A DNA stretch of 64,000 nucleotides. It comes from Sansalvadorimonas sp965243775. GTDB taxonomy: Bacteria; Pseudomonadota; Gammaproteobacteria; Pseudomonadales; Endozoicomonadaceae. The stretch lies in NCBI GenBank assembly GCA_965243775.1, contig CBDEWF010000037.1:1-64000 (forward strand), written 5' to 3'. The notes beneath the pieces were generated by a model that did not search any database, was not told the origin of the DNA, and saw nothing but the letters and a program-made list of their open reading frames with translations. Position numbers and translations under genes: made by a program. Each line of letters starts with the position of its first letter. Within the stretch, counting starts at the first letter, position 1. Of the stretch, positions 1 to 10,900 are shown piece after piece.

Positions 1-2
1 AG

Positions 3-26
3 GATAACGCCAAGAAAAAGAAATAA
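3..26 (+). CDS. Possible 3' end of a CDS entering from the left edge
   Basis: The first bases read, in frame 3, as a short lysine-rich tail (D-N-A-K-K-K-K) followed by TAA. A Lys-rich C-terminus is plausible for a real gene cut by the window edge, but eight codons cannot establish it. The remainder up to 237 shows no gene I can support. Confidence 0.25.
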   Translation, partial: DNAKKKK

Positions 27-237
27 ACCTTCATAAAGTACCTCAAAGTCAAGCAGGTATTGGCCTTCGACCGTATAGCCAGTGGGAAGGAAAGCTCACC
101 ATTAACCCGAGATTTGATAAATCTTTGATTAAATATCAGAGGTTCTGACCTACAGACGGTGTACAGGGAAATTAGTGGGGTAGCGTTTAGAGTGAAAAGG
201 GTGGAGTTCCTCAGAGACCCCCACCCCTCTTCTATAA

Positions 238-1896
238 TTAGCCGTTGATGCGCTTGTATTTCATACGGTGAGGCTGTAGCTTTTGTTCCTCGGATAAGGA
301 GGCTTCGTACTCGGTGTAGTTACCTTCGAAGAAGGTCACCCTGGAGTCACCTTCGTAGGCCAGAATATGAGTGGCTACACGGTCCAGGAACCAGCGGTCG
401 TGGGAGATCACCATGGCGCAGCCTGGGAACGCTAGCAGAGCTTCTTCCAGAGCGCGCAGAGTTTCTACATCGAGGTCGTTGGAGGGTTCGTCAAGCAGCA
501 ATACGTTGCCGCCTTCCTTCAGGGTTGCAGCCAGCTGCAGGCGGCCACGCTCACCACCGGACAGTTCGCCAACGCGTTTCTGCTGGTCACCACCCTTGAA
601 GTTAAAGCGACCGATGTATTTACGGGACTGAACTTCGTAACCGTTAATACGCAGAATGTCCTGACCGTCAGCAATAGCATCCCAAACAGTCTTGCTGTCA
701 TCCAGCTCGTCACGCATTTGCTGAACATTGGAAATCTGCACAGTCTCGCCCTGTTCGATGGAACCGGAATCAGGCTTCTCTTCACCAGTGATCATCTTGA
801 ACAGAGTGGATTTACCGGCACCATTACCACCGATAATGCCGACGATAGCACCCTTAGGCACGCTGAAGCTCAGGTCTTCAATCAATAGACGGCCATCAAA
901 ACCCTTGGAAACATTGTTAAATTCCAGAACCTTGTCACCCAGGCGTGGACCAGGTGGAATGTAGATTTCGTTGGTTTCGTTACGGGTCTGGAATTCCTGA
1001 GATTGCATCTCTTCAAAGCGGGCCAGACGGGCCTTGCTCTTGGACTGACGACCTTTGGCGTTAGAGCGGGCCCATTCCAGTTCCTGCTGCATAGCCTTGC
1101 GGTGAGCATCCTGCTGCTTCTGCTCAGTGGCAAGACGAGCATCTTTCTGCTCCAGCCAGTTGCTGTAGTTACCTTCCCAGGGAATACCATGGCCACGGTC
1201 CAGTTCCAGAATCCAGTTGGCGGCGTTATCGAGGAAGTAACGGTCGTGGGTGATCGCCACAACAGTGCCGGGATACTCGCACAGGAAACGTTCCAGCCAT
1301 CCTACGGACTCTGCATCCAGGTGGTTGGTTGGTTCGTCCAGCAGCAGCATATCGGGGCTGGACAGCAGCAGACGACATAGAGCTACACGACGACGTTCGC
1401 CACCGGACAGGTTGGCAACATTGGCATCCCACTCTGGCAGACGCAGGGCATCGGCCGCTACATCAAGCTTGCGCTCAAGGTTATGGGCATCAGCCGCCTG
1501 GATAATGTTTTCCCACTTAGCCTGCTCTTTAGCCAGCTGGTCAAAGTCGGCATCGGGTTCTGCGTAAGCGGCGTAAACTGCTTCCAGTTTTGCCTGAGCC
1601 TCTTTGATTTCACTCAGAGCTTCTTCCACAACTTCGCGAACAGTTTTGCCTGGGTCCAGCTCAGGCTCCTGGGGCAGGTAGCCAACATTCAGGTCTGGCT
1701 GGGGACGAGCTTCACCATCAAACTCTTTATCCACGCCTGCCATAATGCGCAGCAGAGTAGATTTACCAGCCCCGTTAAGACCGAGAACACCAATTTTTGC
1801 ACCAGGGAAAAAGGACAGGGAGATGTCCTTCAGGATTGTGCGCTTTGGGGGCACAACCTTACTGACCCGGTTCATGGTGTAGACGTATTGAGCCAT
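238..1896 (-). CDS. ettA: Energy-dependent translational throttle protein EttA (ABC-F ATPase)
   Basis: This is a soluble ABC-F protein with two ATPase domains and no membrane segment. In the family it binds the ribosomal E site and gates entry into elongation according to the ATP/ADP ratio. Seen here: first Walker A GLNGAGKST at residues 39-47, signature LSGGERRR, Walker B LLLLDEPTNHLD, a charged linker rich in K, Q and E, then a second Walker A (GGNGAGKST), LSGGERGR and LLLDEPSNDLD. The 552-residue length and the start MAQYVYTMNRVSK fit EttA rather than Uup or YheS. It stands alone, and its promoter should lie in the 116-bp gap shared with the divergent giant gene. The assignment is firm. 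Confidence 0.95.
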   Translation of the reverse strand: MAQYVYTMNRVSKVVPPKRTILKDISLSFFPGAKIGVLGLNGAGKSTLLRIMAGVDKEFDGEARPQPDLNVGYLPQEPELDPGKTVREVVEEALSEIKEAQAKLEAVYAAYAEPDADFDQLAKEQAKWENIIQAADAHNLERKLDVAADALRLPEWDANVANLSGGERRRVALCRLLLSSPDMLLLDEPTNHLDAESVGWLERFLCEYPGTVVAITHDRYFLDNAANWILELDRGHGIPWEGNYSNWLEQKDARLATEQKQQDAHRKAMQQELEWARSNAKGRQSKSKARLARFEEMQSQEFQTRNETNEIYIPPGPRLGDKVLEFNNVSKGFDGRLLIEDLSFSVPKGAIVGIIGGNGAGKSTLFKMITGEEKPDSGSIEQGETVQISNVQQMRDELDDSKTVWDAIADGQDILRINGYEVQSRKYIGRFNFKGGDQQKRVGELSGGERGRLQLAATLKEGGNVLLLDEPSNDLDVETLRALEEALLAFPGCAMVISHDRWFLDRVATHILAYEGDSRVTFFEGNYTEYEASLSEEQKLQPHRMKYKRING

Positions 1897-2012
1897 CAGA
1901 AAGTGTCTCTTGAAGATATGTCAGGTTAATCGGCTAAACATACAAGATGAGCGGCTGAGACACCAGATCTGTCTATACTCCATCACCCCACTGTTATTGC
2001 TGCATAAGACTG

Positions 2013-5000
2013 GTGATTACCGCATTAACAACAAAGATTACACTCATTCGCCTTTTTGTATGGATATTGAAACTGGGAGCAGGAATATTTTTTGTCAATT
2101 TTTTCCTGTCTGAAAACTCATTTGGGGCAAAACGTGTAGATAAGAAATGGCAGGAATCTCTCTCAGGAGCACAGTCTCAGCTTTTCACTGAAGACCTTGA
2201 GCCGGCAGAGGGAGAGTTTGTTGGACTTTCCCCAAAAAATTATTCTATCGATGCGGAAATCGCAAAAGCAAAGGATCGATCTGACTTTACCAACGTTCTG
2301 GATAACCTAGAAACTAGATATAGAGAGCTTATGGCATATCTTGATAAAGCTGAATATGACTATGCCATAAAGCGTATTTGTGAGGAACGACATTCTGTAA
2401 CTGCCTCCGGGAGTCAGGTAACCAGTAAAGCAGCCAAAAACTCAAAGAAAGTGTGGGAGAAGGGACCCAAAAAAAACATGGGTGCAGTACGGAGAAAGAG
2501 CGACAAAGTCAGTTCGGCCGACATTAACTCGAAAAAAGATTCAACAGCGACATCATCAGTAACACTGGTTTCAGCAGGCAATGGTGATTCACAAACTACA
2601 CAGGCCTGCATAATGCAAGAACAGCAGCATAAGCTAACTTTCTCGGCATCTGTCCTATCTTCTCCGCCACATCTGCAACAGTATTCTGGTGATAAATATA
2701 AAAAAAACAGAAAAAGTAGGCAAAGAAGCAGGGGTGGGCCTGGTAAATCCCATCTCGCTGTAACTAAAAGGGCAGAGCCGGAGCTGTCACCGGAATATTA
2801 TGCTCTTGAAAAGGAGTTTCAGAACGCACTAGGCCAGCCTGATTTTCATAAACTTCTTGATGCTAGAGAACAAACATATAATGATTTCAAAGATCTCTAT
2901 GGTGACGTTGAATACAAGGCTGTTATAGAGCTTATTGTTCAGTATCGATCCCTTATTGAAAGTCCTGAAAGGCAATTAAGCAGTGAAGCGGTGGATACTA
3001 CTTCTAAAAGTACAGGCCGTAGAAAAAAACATAAAAAAATAGTTAAGGACAAAGGGAAGGATGATAAAAATAAGAAAGAGGTGAAAAAGAAGTTAGAGGA
3101 TCATCTAAGAGAACAGGAAAAGATAGCCAGAGATCATCAAGCCAGTCTAAAGCGAGCCTCCAAAAAGGCTGCTGAAGATCATGCACAAGGCGCTGGAATT
3201 TCCAAGTCTTCAGGTTTAGAAACAAAAAATGATCCAGTCATGACTTCTTCAGCGGTATTAAGCTTATTTGCATCCTCTGAATTACTTTTACAGCGTCCTC
3301 CTGACACTCCTCTCCCACCAAGTGGGGCAATAATAAATATTAGAGATTTAGAAAAAAAAATGGCTGCAGCTTCTATTTCAAGCGATGTTGTATATCATGA
3401 ATCCCAGCAGGGAGAAAAAACACAGGAGAAAAAGACAAAAACAGTCAGTAGAAAAAAAACAAGAAAAATGCATAAGTTTGTAACTAAGGAATCTATACCA
3501 GTCAAAGCTAAAGAGAGCTCGTTCAGACATGTACCAGAAAAAAATAAAGTATTACCCGCTTCTGAGGAAGGTAAAAACCAGTCAGATGATACCAAGTTGG
3601 ACATTGATAATATTGTTCAAACAGTTGAAGACACCCCTTTGTCAGATGGTGGCAAAGAACTTTTGTTACAGGATAATATTGAAAAACAGATCCCAGAACA
3701 TAACAAGCAGGTCGAACAAGAACAGGAAGCTACAAGCGAAGCAGAGCACGATGCGTTACTGTCGGATAATCATGACGAGCAACTTTTAACAACGAAAGAT
3801 ATTTCGAGAGAATCTAAAGCACTGGAAGATGATAAAGTTTGTAGAGATAAAAAAAATATAACGCCATTATACAATAAGAACCTTGATCAAGGGCTTAAGC
3901 AGGTTCTAAGTCAGGCCAAAGAACTTATAAAAGAAGATGATGATGCCGTTGCTGCAGGGCTTTTTATTTTTTATCTATGTGACCTGTTTCACTTGAAAAG
4001 TTACAAGTTTTGGAGCAAGGAATTATCAAGGCAGTTTGTTAGTGATCTTAATCAGTTTGTAACCCGTGTTATTAAGAAAAGTGAACAATTGAAAAATGAT
4101 CTGGCATGGGTGCAGAAAGAACTGATTTATATGCAGACAGGTGATGTTGATTTTTATAGCAGTTATCAAATCAGAGGTGGGAAAGTATCTAAACAATCTG
4201 AAACACACAGGTGGCAGGAAAAAAGAGAAAATATCAGAGGTATATTCAATAAGGTTAAAAGCAGCTTGGGTCAAAAAAATATATTGCCTGAATTTTCTAT
4301 GGAGCCTTTGACTATACATTTGAATGTAAGTGATGAATGGAAACTACTATTTGAAACGCAAAGGACAATGTTTTCTGAAAATAATTATCTCTTTCCAAAA
4401 GGTGCAGGAGTTCCCATATGGATACCGGTACACTCTTACCTTGTTTTTACCTGCCTGGGTTATGAGGTCAAACTGTCTAACTGGAAGGGTAAAGGTATTA
4501 TTAATTTTCTACCTGCGGCGGAGAGTTCTGCTGAAGTGCCGTCATTGACTTTTATTCATAATGGACAATCAATAAAAAATATTGGATATGACAAACCGCT
4601 TATCGTAAAGAAAGGTGCAGATACAGCAGAAAGTAAAGGGAAATGGCTTGCTCTTGAGGGTGAGAAAATTTTCCCTTTATTGTTTCCAGGCCAGATTGAT
4701 TATCCAGATAGTCATCTTGAAGGACAGATAAGAGAAATTCCTGAGGGAAAATTAGATCGTCTATTAATGCAAGATAGGGATAAAACGTCCTTTCAATTAC
4801 TTTGGAAAATTCTGCAACAGCTGGAGGCTGTAATAGTTATTAAAAAAGGAGGGGGGAAAGTTCTTCGTATATTATGGTCCGACAAGAGTCTACCCCTCTC
4901 GGGAAAGCATAAACAGCTTGTTAAAGATCTGAAGTTGGCCTCATCTCTTGGGAATGGAATAGCAGATTTGATTCTTGCACTTTTTTATAATGCGAACGCA

Positions 5001-7733
5001 TCAAGTCATGATGATAATTCTCAGGCAGATATGACATTTGATACCGGCATTAATCTTATGTGGTATCTGAAGCAAGCTGCAATAAGAGGTCAGGTTCAGG
5101 CACTCACTTTGATTTGGAATCACATGGGTTCTAATACAGACTGGCAGGATGCAACGGCATTTCTAACACTCTCAAAAGTCGGTTTTTCTGCTGGAGCAGC
5201 CCCGTTTTATCTCCCGGTTGAACTAGCTGTTTGTCCAGAAAAAAAACTTGAGAGACTGGATATATTTTCAACATTACCAGATACATGGAGTGCAGATGAA
5301 GATAAGAGGATTGCAGATGTTTTTTCCACAAGAGCACTGCATGGAGAGGAAAAGTTCCAGTCATCTGTTTTAAAACTGCTGGAAAAAATGGCTAAACGGG
5401 TAAGAGAAGTACAAATAGACGATGACAATAGAAAGCTATTTATCAGAAGGTTTGGCTTGCTGGCATCTATCATCAGGCAGCTGATTTTTAGTGGTCAGCT
5501 AAGACGTTATTCAGATATTACTCCCCTGGTGATGAATATAGACAAGTGGGACATAACTTATTCTTACCGAAGTCTAGGAAGGCATATAGAGTCTTGGGAT
5601 GCAGTAAAAAAAACTCATAAAGCATTAAAGAAACATGCAGATGAATCTGCAAACGATGAAGCACAATTAATCAGCCTTTTAATATGTGATGAAGTGAGTG
5701 ATATTCAGTTCAAAGAACTGTTGCTATCCTGGATTAAAAGATTGCATACCAGTATGGAGTTTATTACTTCGTCCCCTTCACTTAAATACCTTATCACTCG
5801 GGATGTTCCAGAAATGGATCAGCTGGTTATCAGAAGAACTATGGGAGTAGGTACATTAAATGGACCCTATGCAGTCATTCTGGCTAAACGATTGCATGAA
5901 TTTCGTGATGTTGTGTTAGATGCAGGAGCAACACCTGAATTTATTGAATCATGGGAAAAAGCCTTATTGTGGAGAGGGATAGAGCTGGGAAGTGCTGACG
6001 CGGCAAAATTTTGGTTTGAATGGTATAAGATGAATGATGAACCAAGTATGGCTGAGCTGGCTGTTCAGCGGTATATAAAGAAACTGAAAGATATAAATCA
6101 TCTTACTGATAATAACTGGAAACTGATTTTGAAGGTGATCAGTCTGTATGAAAGTTTGAATAAGGATGACTTGAAAAAAGAGATTCACGATGTGATGAAG
6201 ACTCTTGACCTGAGAGGCCTTGGTTTAGGAAAGCTAAAGGAATTAAAGTTGAAAACAGGGCTTGATGTTGTTGTACCTGATATTGCCAATAGTCTTCTGA
6301 GTGTGATCAATCCTGACGGAACCTTTCATGGCAACGATCAAACAGCGAAAGTAATAGAAGAAGCTTTGTTATGTACCAGTATATCATCCTCTCAACTTGC
6401 TGGTTATCTCAAGGCTGTGCGAGAGTATCTCCCTGGACACTTGGAAAGGGGGGAAGCTGAGTCAGTACTGGGAATGATTTTTGTATCAATGGCGCAGTGT
6501 ATTCCAACAATAATTAAAAATAATGCTGAATTGGTATTTGTTCCTGACTCTTTATTAAACAAACTTTTACAAAAGGCTCTGGAGTTTGGAAATGCAGAGG
6601 CTGGATTAGAGATAGCAAATTTGAATACCTGTAAACCGGCGTTTATATCTGTTCCGATTAATGTGGTCGAACCTGACTGGCTTAAAAATGTCCTGATTCC
6701 CCTTGCCATGTCAGCTGAAAAGCATCCACTGGCTCTAAAACATTTAGCTGTAGTTTTACTGTCTTATCCTGAAATGCATCACTTCTCAGCAGTACTTTCT
6801 TTGTTCCAGGCTCTGTATAAGTCTGAAAAGCACATTCAATTGACCAACGGCCCTTATGAGCTACTTGTTCCGGATCAACGTGGCTTATTAAATGTACGGG
6901 TGAATCAATTGGTAGAACTGGTAAAGGAGCCTCTCCATGATGAAGGTGAGGATGCCCACGAATACAAGCAGATGATTACTGCACAGAGACTTATTGAAAC
7001 AGCGTCACCTGATCAGTGGGAAGAAAAGTTAAAGTTGGCAGATAATATTATTAGAAGAAATTTGAAAAAGGACTCTCTGTGTATAGATGTATGGGAGTAC
7101 TTGCGGTCAGAAGTTCTTATCCAAATAGCCGTGTATAAAACTACAAAAAATGGGAAGGTTAACTCAGGAGCAGAAATCAAGGAATTAGAGAAGTACATCG
7201 ACGCAGGAAATGAAAATTTCAACCTGATATTTCTTTATTTTATAAGCAATAAAAAATCATTAAAAGCCATAGATCTACTTCAGATGGAACGTTATGCTTA
7301 TGCTGCCTTTTCTTTAAAGGAGGAAATGCTTGGAGATTTGGGCCTTTTACCCGTTCAGTTAATCTGCTTAAGTTCAACCTTTATATATAAAGGTGAAAGA
7401 TTGTTATTGTTAGCTTCTTCTTATATGACTGCAGCTGAGAAAAATAGTAAATTTGTGGAAAATGCTGAGGAAAAAGCACTCTATCTGCTGGAACGTGCTG
7501 CCCAGTGGGGTGAGGGGCAGGCTTATAGAATGTTATGTGATTATTGGCAGCAGAAAGATTCACAAAAATATAATGAGTATGTTTGGAGATACATGAGATT
7601 TATCTATGACCAGACTCATACCTCGCCAAATTATGATGCATGGGCAGACAAGAACTCTATGCTTTTAAGGGATTCAACCTTTTCTGAGGCCCATGCTTAT
7701 TTTGCTGAAAAGATTGCGGGCCAAAAAAAGTAG
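2013..7733 (+). CDS. Giant exported lysine-rich protein with Sel1-like helical repeats (paralogue of the next gene)
   Basis: About 1,906 residues from a GTG start; the exact start is uncertain because no clear Shine-Dalgarno sequence is visible. The N-terminus has a hydrophobic signal-like segment ending in S-F-G-A, the same junction as in the downstream paralogue. Residues ~120-640 are low-complexity, rich in K, E, S and D, with a short conserved helical block near nt 2790-2965. The C-terminal two thirds are helical and contain Sel1/TPR-like stretches, such as the ELGSADAAKFWFEWY block near nt 5985 and the KALYLLERAAQWGEGQA block near nt 7475. Three blocks align with the next gene (nt ~2790-2965, ~4800-4995 and ~5940-7700), but this copy lacks the OTU-like region. 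The base composition is A/T-rich compared with ettA, which suggests acquisition. Function unknown; a secreted host-interaction protein is my inference. Confidence 0.8.
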   Translation: MITALTTKITLIRLFVWILKLGAGIFFVNFFLSENSFGAKRVDKKWQESLSGAQSQLFTEDLEPAEGEFVGLSPKNYSIDAEIAKAKDRSDFTNVLDNLETRYRELMAYLDKAEYDYAIKRICEERHSVTASGSQVTSKAAKNSKKVWEKGPKKNMGAVRRKSDKVSSADINSKKDSTATSSVTLVSAGNGDSQTTQACIMQEQQHKLTFSASVLSSPPHLQQYSGDKYKKNRKSRQRSRGGPGKSHLAVTKRAEPELSPEYYALEKEFQNALGQPDFHKLLDAREQTYNDFKDLYGDVEYKAVIELIVQYRSLIESPERQLSSEAVDTTSKSTGRRKKHKKIVKDKGKDDKNKKEVKKKLEDHLREQEKIARDHQASLKRASKKAAEDHAQGAGISKSSGLETKNDPVMTSSAVLSLFASSELLLQRPPDTPLPPSGAIINIRDLEKKMAAASISSDVVYHESQQGEKTQEKKTKTVSRKKTRKMHKFVTKESIPVKAKESSFRHVPEKNKVLPASEEGKNQSDDTKLDIDNIVQTVEDTPLSDGGKELLLQDNIEKQIPEHNKQVEQEQEATSEAEHDALLSDNHDEQLLTTKDISRESKALEDDKVCRDKKNITPLYNKNLDQGLKQVLSQAKELIKEDDDAVAAGLFIFYLCDLFHLKSYKFWSKELSRQFVSDLNQFVTRVIKKSEQLKNDLAWVQKELIYMQTGDVDFYSSYQIRGGKVSKQSETHRWQEKRENIRGIFNKVKSSLGQKNILPEFSMEPLTIHLNVSDEWKLLFETQRTMFSENNYLFPKGAGVPIWIPVHSYLVFTCLGYEVKLSNWKGKGIINFLPAAESSAEVPSLTFIHNGQSIKNIGYDKPLIVKKGADTAESKGKWLALEGEKIFPLLFPGQIDYPDSHLEGQIREIPEGKLDRLLMQDRDKTSFQLLWKILQQLEAVIVIKKGGGKVLRILWSDKSLPLSGKHKQLVKDLKLASSLGNGIADLILALFYNANASSHDDNSQADMTFDTGINLMWYLKQAAIRGQVQALTLIWNHMGSNTDWQDATAFLTLSKVGFSAGAAPFYLPVELAVCPEKKLERLDIFSTLPDTWSADEDKRIADVFSTRALHGEEKFQSSVLKLLEKMAKRVREVQIDDDNRKLFIRRFGLLASIIRQLIFSGQLRRYSDITPLVMNIDKWDITYSYRSLGRHIESWDAVKKTHKALKKHADESANDEAQLISLLICDEVSDIQFKELLLSWIKRLHTSMEFITSSPSLKYLITRDVPEMDQLVIRRTMGVGTLNGPYAVILAKRLHEFRDVVLDAGATPEFIESWEKALLWRGIELGSADAAKFWFEWYKMNDEPSMAELAVQRYIKKLKDINHLTDNNWKLILKVISLYESLNKDDLKKEIHDVMKTLDLRGLGLGKLKELKLKTGLDVVVPDIANSLLSVINPDGTFHGNDQTAKVIEEALLCTSISSSQLAGYLKAVREYLPGHLERGEAESVLGMIFVSMAQCIPTIIKNNAELVFVPDSLLNKLLQKALEFGNAEAGLEIANLNTCKPAFISVPINVVEPDWLKNVLIPLAMSAEKHPLALKHLAVVLLSYPEMHHFSAVLSLFQALYKSEKHIQLTNGPYELLVPDQRGLLNVRVNQLVELVKEPLHDEGEDAHEYKQMITAQRLIETASPDQWEEKLKLADNIIRRNLKKDSLCIDVWEYLRSEVLIQIAVYKTTKNGKVNSGAEIKELEKYIDAGNENFNLIFLYFISNKKSLKAIDLLQMERYAYAAFSLKEEMLGDLGLLPVQLICLSSTFIYKGERLLLLASSYMTAAEKNSKFVENAEEKALYLLERAAQWGEGQAYRMLCDYWQQKDSQKYNEYVWRYMRFIYDQTHTSPNYDAWADKNSMLLRDSTFSEAHAYFAEKIAGQKK

Positions 7734-7980
7734 CGTGTCCTCATTCATAGCACTCTGCTTTATTTCTTTCTGCTAAATCATCATCGTAAGCCATTTCTTA
7801 TTCCTTAAATAAATAAAAATTCAAATATATAGGCATAACTATAAGGCTTATCAAGGCGCGTAATGTCAAAAAATCAACCTGCAAAGTTTTTATTATTAAC
7901 CCCTGTACTTTTTGTTGTTTAATCCTCATAGAGTCCGGAATTCTGCCTATACTCAACCGCCTCAGTTTTTATGCAGCAGA

Positions 7981-10900
7981 ATGCTTGTGTTTGCCTTTCC
8001 AAGAACAAGAACACTCTGTTTTCTACACTCGCGTAGTCGATGGAAGCTGTTGATTACTTTTTATTTAATGCTGATTTTTCTTGCGCCAGAATCCTTTGGC
8101 GCCTCGAGGCACGAGAAAAAAAGCTGGAAAAGGCACTTGCCAGACAAGCCGCTGATAAAACCAGGCCAGTTATCTGACTTTTCCGATAGTGATAATGTTT
8201 CCTGTCCTTCAGTTAAACCTGGCAGGGTATCAACGTTAAAACAGTTTGTCTTGACCGCATCAGGTAAAGCCAGCTCTGCTTTATCGACCGAGGGCATTAT
8301 CAGAAAACTTGGTCGGAAGGAAGAGAATATGCCCGGCAATGGACTCTGTATGGTGGACTCGGTTGCAGTGCAAAGTAGTACATATCAATTCAGGGCAGCT
8401 GGCAGAGTATTGCTTAGTGAGAAAGTCGCAAGTTACTGGAAAGAAAAACGAGGCTCTGATGAGTTTAAACTTTATGATGAATATGTGAAAAAAGAATCCA
8501 TCGACAGAGTTGGGCTAGAAGAGCAAATACGGCTTTTTCAAAAGCTGGCCAATCCTGATGCACCAGTAAAAGATCTTGACGAAATAACCCTGACACTGAC
8601 CGCCAGAGCCTTGAGTGTTCCGATAACACTATTCTGCCCAATGGGAACCAGGCAGGCAGATAGTGTATTTGTGGTTTTTCCCGAGGATGAGCCCTGTATA
8701 AAACAAATGGAAGTCGATGATTACCTGCGGCAAAGCGATTCTTCTTTGGCTAAAGAGAACGACATAATGCTTATCGTATCAACTTTGGGGGGACAGCCAC
8801 ACTTTAATGCCCTTGTAATGAGAGACTATCTTTCGAAAGACCAAGAGTATTATCAACTTGAGTCGGAACTGACAGCGCGCAAAAAAATAATGGAGCAGGA
8901 TGGTTTTATCAAGCTGTTAAAGGTGAGAGAGAAAACATATCGTGAAACAGAGTTTATTCATGATTCAGGCACATTTCGAGCCATCATGAAGCTTATTTCT
9001 GATTTAATGATGCCTGAATCTCATTCTGTAAGCGAACCTGATACGGTAGAAACCGAATTTGCTCAGCCTATTAAGAAAAGTTTTAAAAAAAGGAATAAGA
9101 GAAGAGCTTTAGCAGAAAAACGGATACTACAGGAAAAATCAGATGAGTTAATAAGGTTATTAGAAGAACAGCGAAAGCTTGATGAGCATCAGCAGAAGAC
9201 TATAAAGGAAGCATCGAAAAAAGCTGCTGTTGTGTTCGCTAAAGCAATGGAAAAAGATGTTGGTCTAATGGATTTAAATCATAATGACAACTTGTCAGGT
9301 ACTTCTTCTTCCGTGGTAGAAGAAAATATGAAAGAGGTGTCATCATCTGTAGTAAATAGGAAACGAAAAAAAAGTAAAATGGAAAAGGTAAAAAAAAATG
9401 AGCAATATACGAAATTGCTCGCTAAAAGTGTGTCGATAAAAAACACAAAAGTTTCCATGGATGATGAAACTGAGGAAGCAGAAGAGAAATGCAGTCAAAG
9501 CTATCCTGACTCTTCTTCAGATGTTCATCTAAAAAAAATACCGCAAATAACACTTGATACTATACCGCCCCCATCAATCCAAGAGCATGATAGGAATTGC
9601 TTAAGAGAGGGAATTGCTGACAGGGTGGAAAATCAACTTGCATCAAGTGGCAGCTCTTTAGCATCACTGGAATTGAATATAAAGAATATGACACTTGATG
9701 CTGATCCGCCGTTAAAAGAAGGCGACGTGCAATCACTTGTTACAACGACTGATAAAGATGATATTCCAGTATCTGGTCATGCAGGTAACATAAAAAGTCA
9801 TGAGATATATTCTGCATTATCCCAATTTGATGAACTAACTGATGGTAATGAAGCTGAGAAAGATAACAAGCTTTCTACAGCTAGTATTTCTGTGCTTGAT
9901 CTGAATGATAATAACGATAATGATGAAAATGATGTTGTAGGGGAAACAGACATTGTAGAAGAAACAAAGGTTGTAGAAGAAACAAAGGTTGTAGAAGAAA
10001 CGGAGGGGAAGGTTAATCAGGAGGCTACTGCTGAACCTCAAGATGATCCCCATACAGAGATACCGGTATTACAAGATGACTCTATAACAACTGAAAGCAA
10101 AGCTAAAAAAAAGAAAAAGAAAAAAACAAAAAATAAGAGCGATATTGAAAATAGGCCCAACCCTGATTCTCCAGATAAGGCAGCGGTTAAAGAAAACAAT
10201 TTACTGGAGGAGCAGCTGGTCACAGTGGTAGATGAGGCTCGTAAGAGATTTAAAAAAAGGAAAAAACTGAAAGAAGCAAGTCTGATTATTTTTTATTTAA
10301 GGGATCTTTTGGGTTTGCTGGATGCTTCTTACTGTAGAGATCATCTGTCAAGTCAATTTGCTAGTAAACTGGATGATTTCATAGTGTTTGTAATCAATAC
10401 TCATCCTGATTGTACGTATACTAATGTACTTTTATGGTTGCAGTTGGATTTTCGTAAGTTACTCACAGGAAGTGTTATCCGTATTGATGGAGAACAGAAA
10501 AATAGAAATCCACTTTTTGTGACTAAAAATTCCTATGAAAAAAATTCCAAAGTGATTGGGAAGCTGAAGGAGAAAGCACTTGATTTTATCCAGTCTCCCA
10601 CATCTTTGTCTTCGCAGTCTTTATCAATAAAACCTTTGTTACAACATTTAGTAATCGGCGAAGAATGGGAAGGTTTATTTGAAAAGTTTAGAAATATTAT
10701 TTGCAATGTCAGCTCTTTTGCCAAACTTCATCCGACCTGGTTACCTATATATTCTATGTATGGAGTGCGGGCGACAGGGAAAAATGTTCTTCTTGTTGCT
10801 CCAGATGGAAATGCGATATTTTTAATGTTGCAATCACTTAATTTTAATGAGCTTGTTCCAGACTTTGTTAAAAGTGCCCCATCAGTTCATATTTATTACG

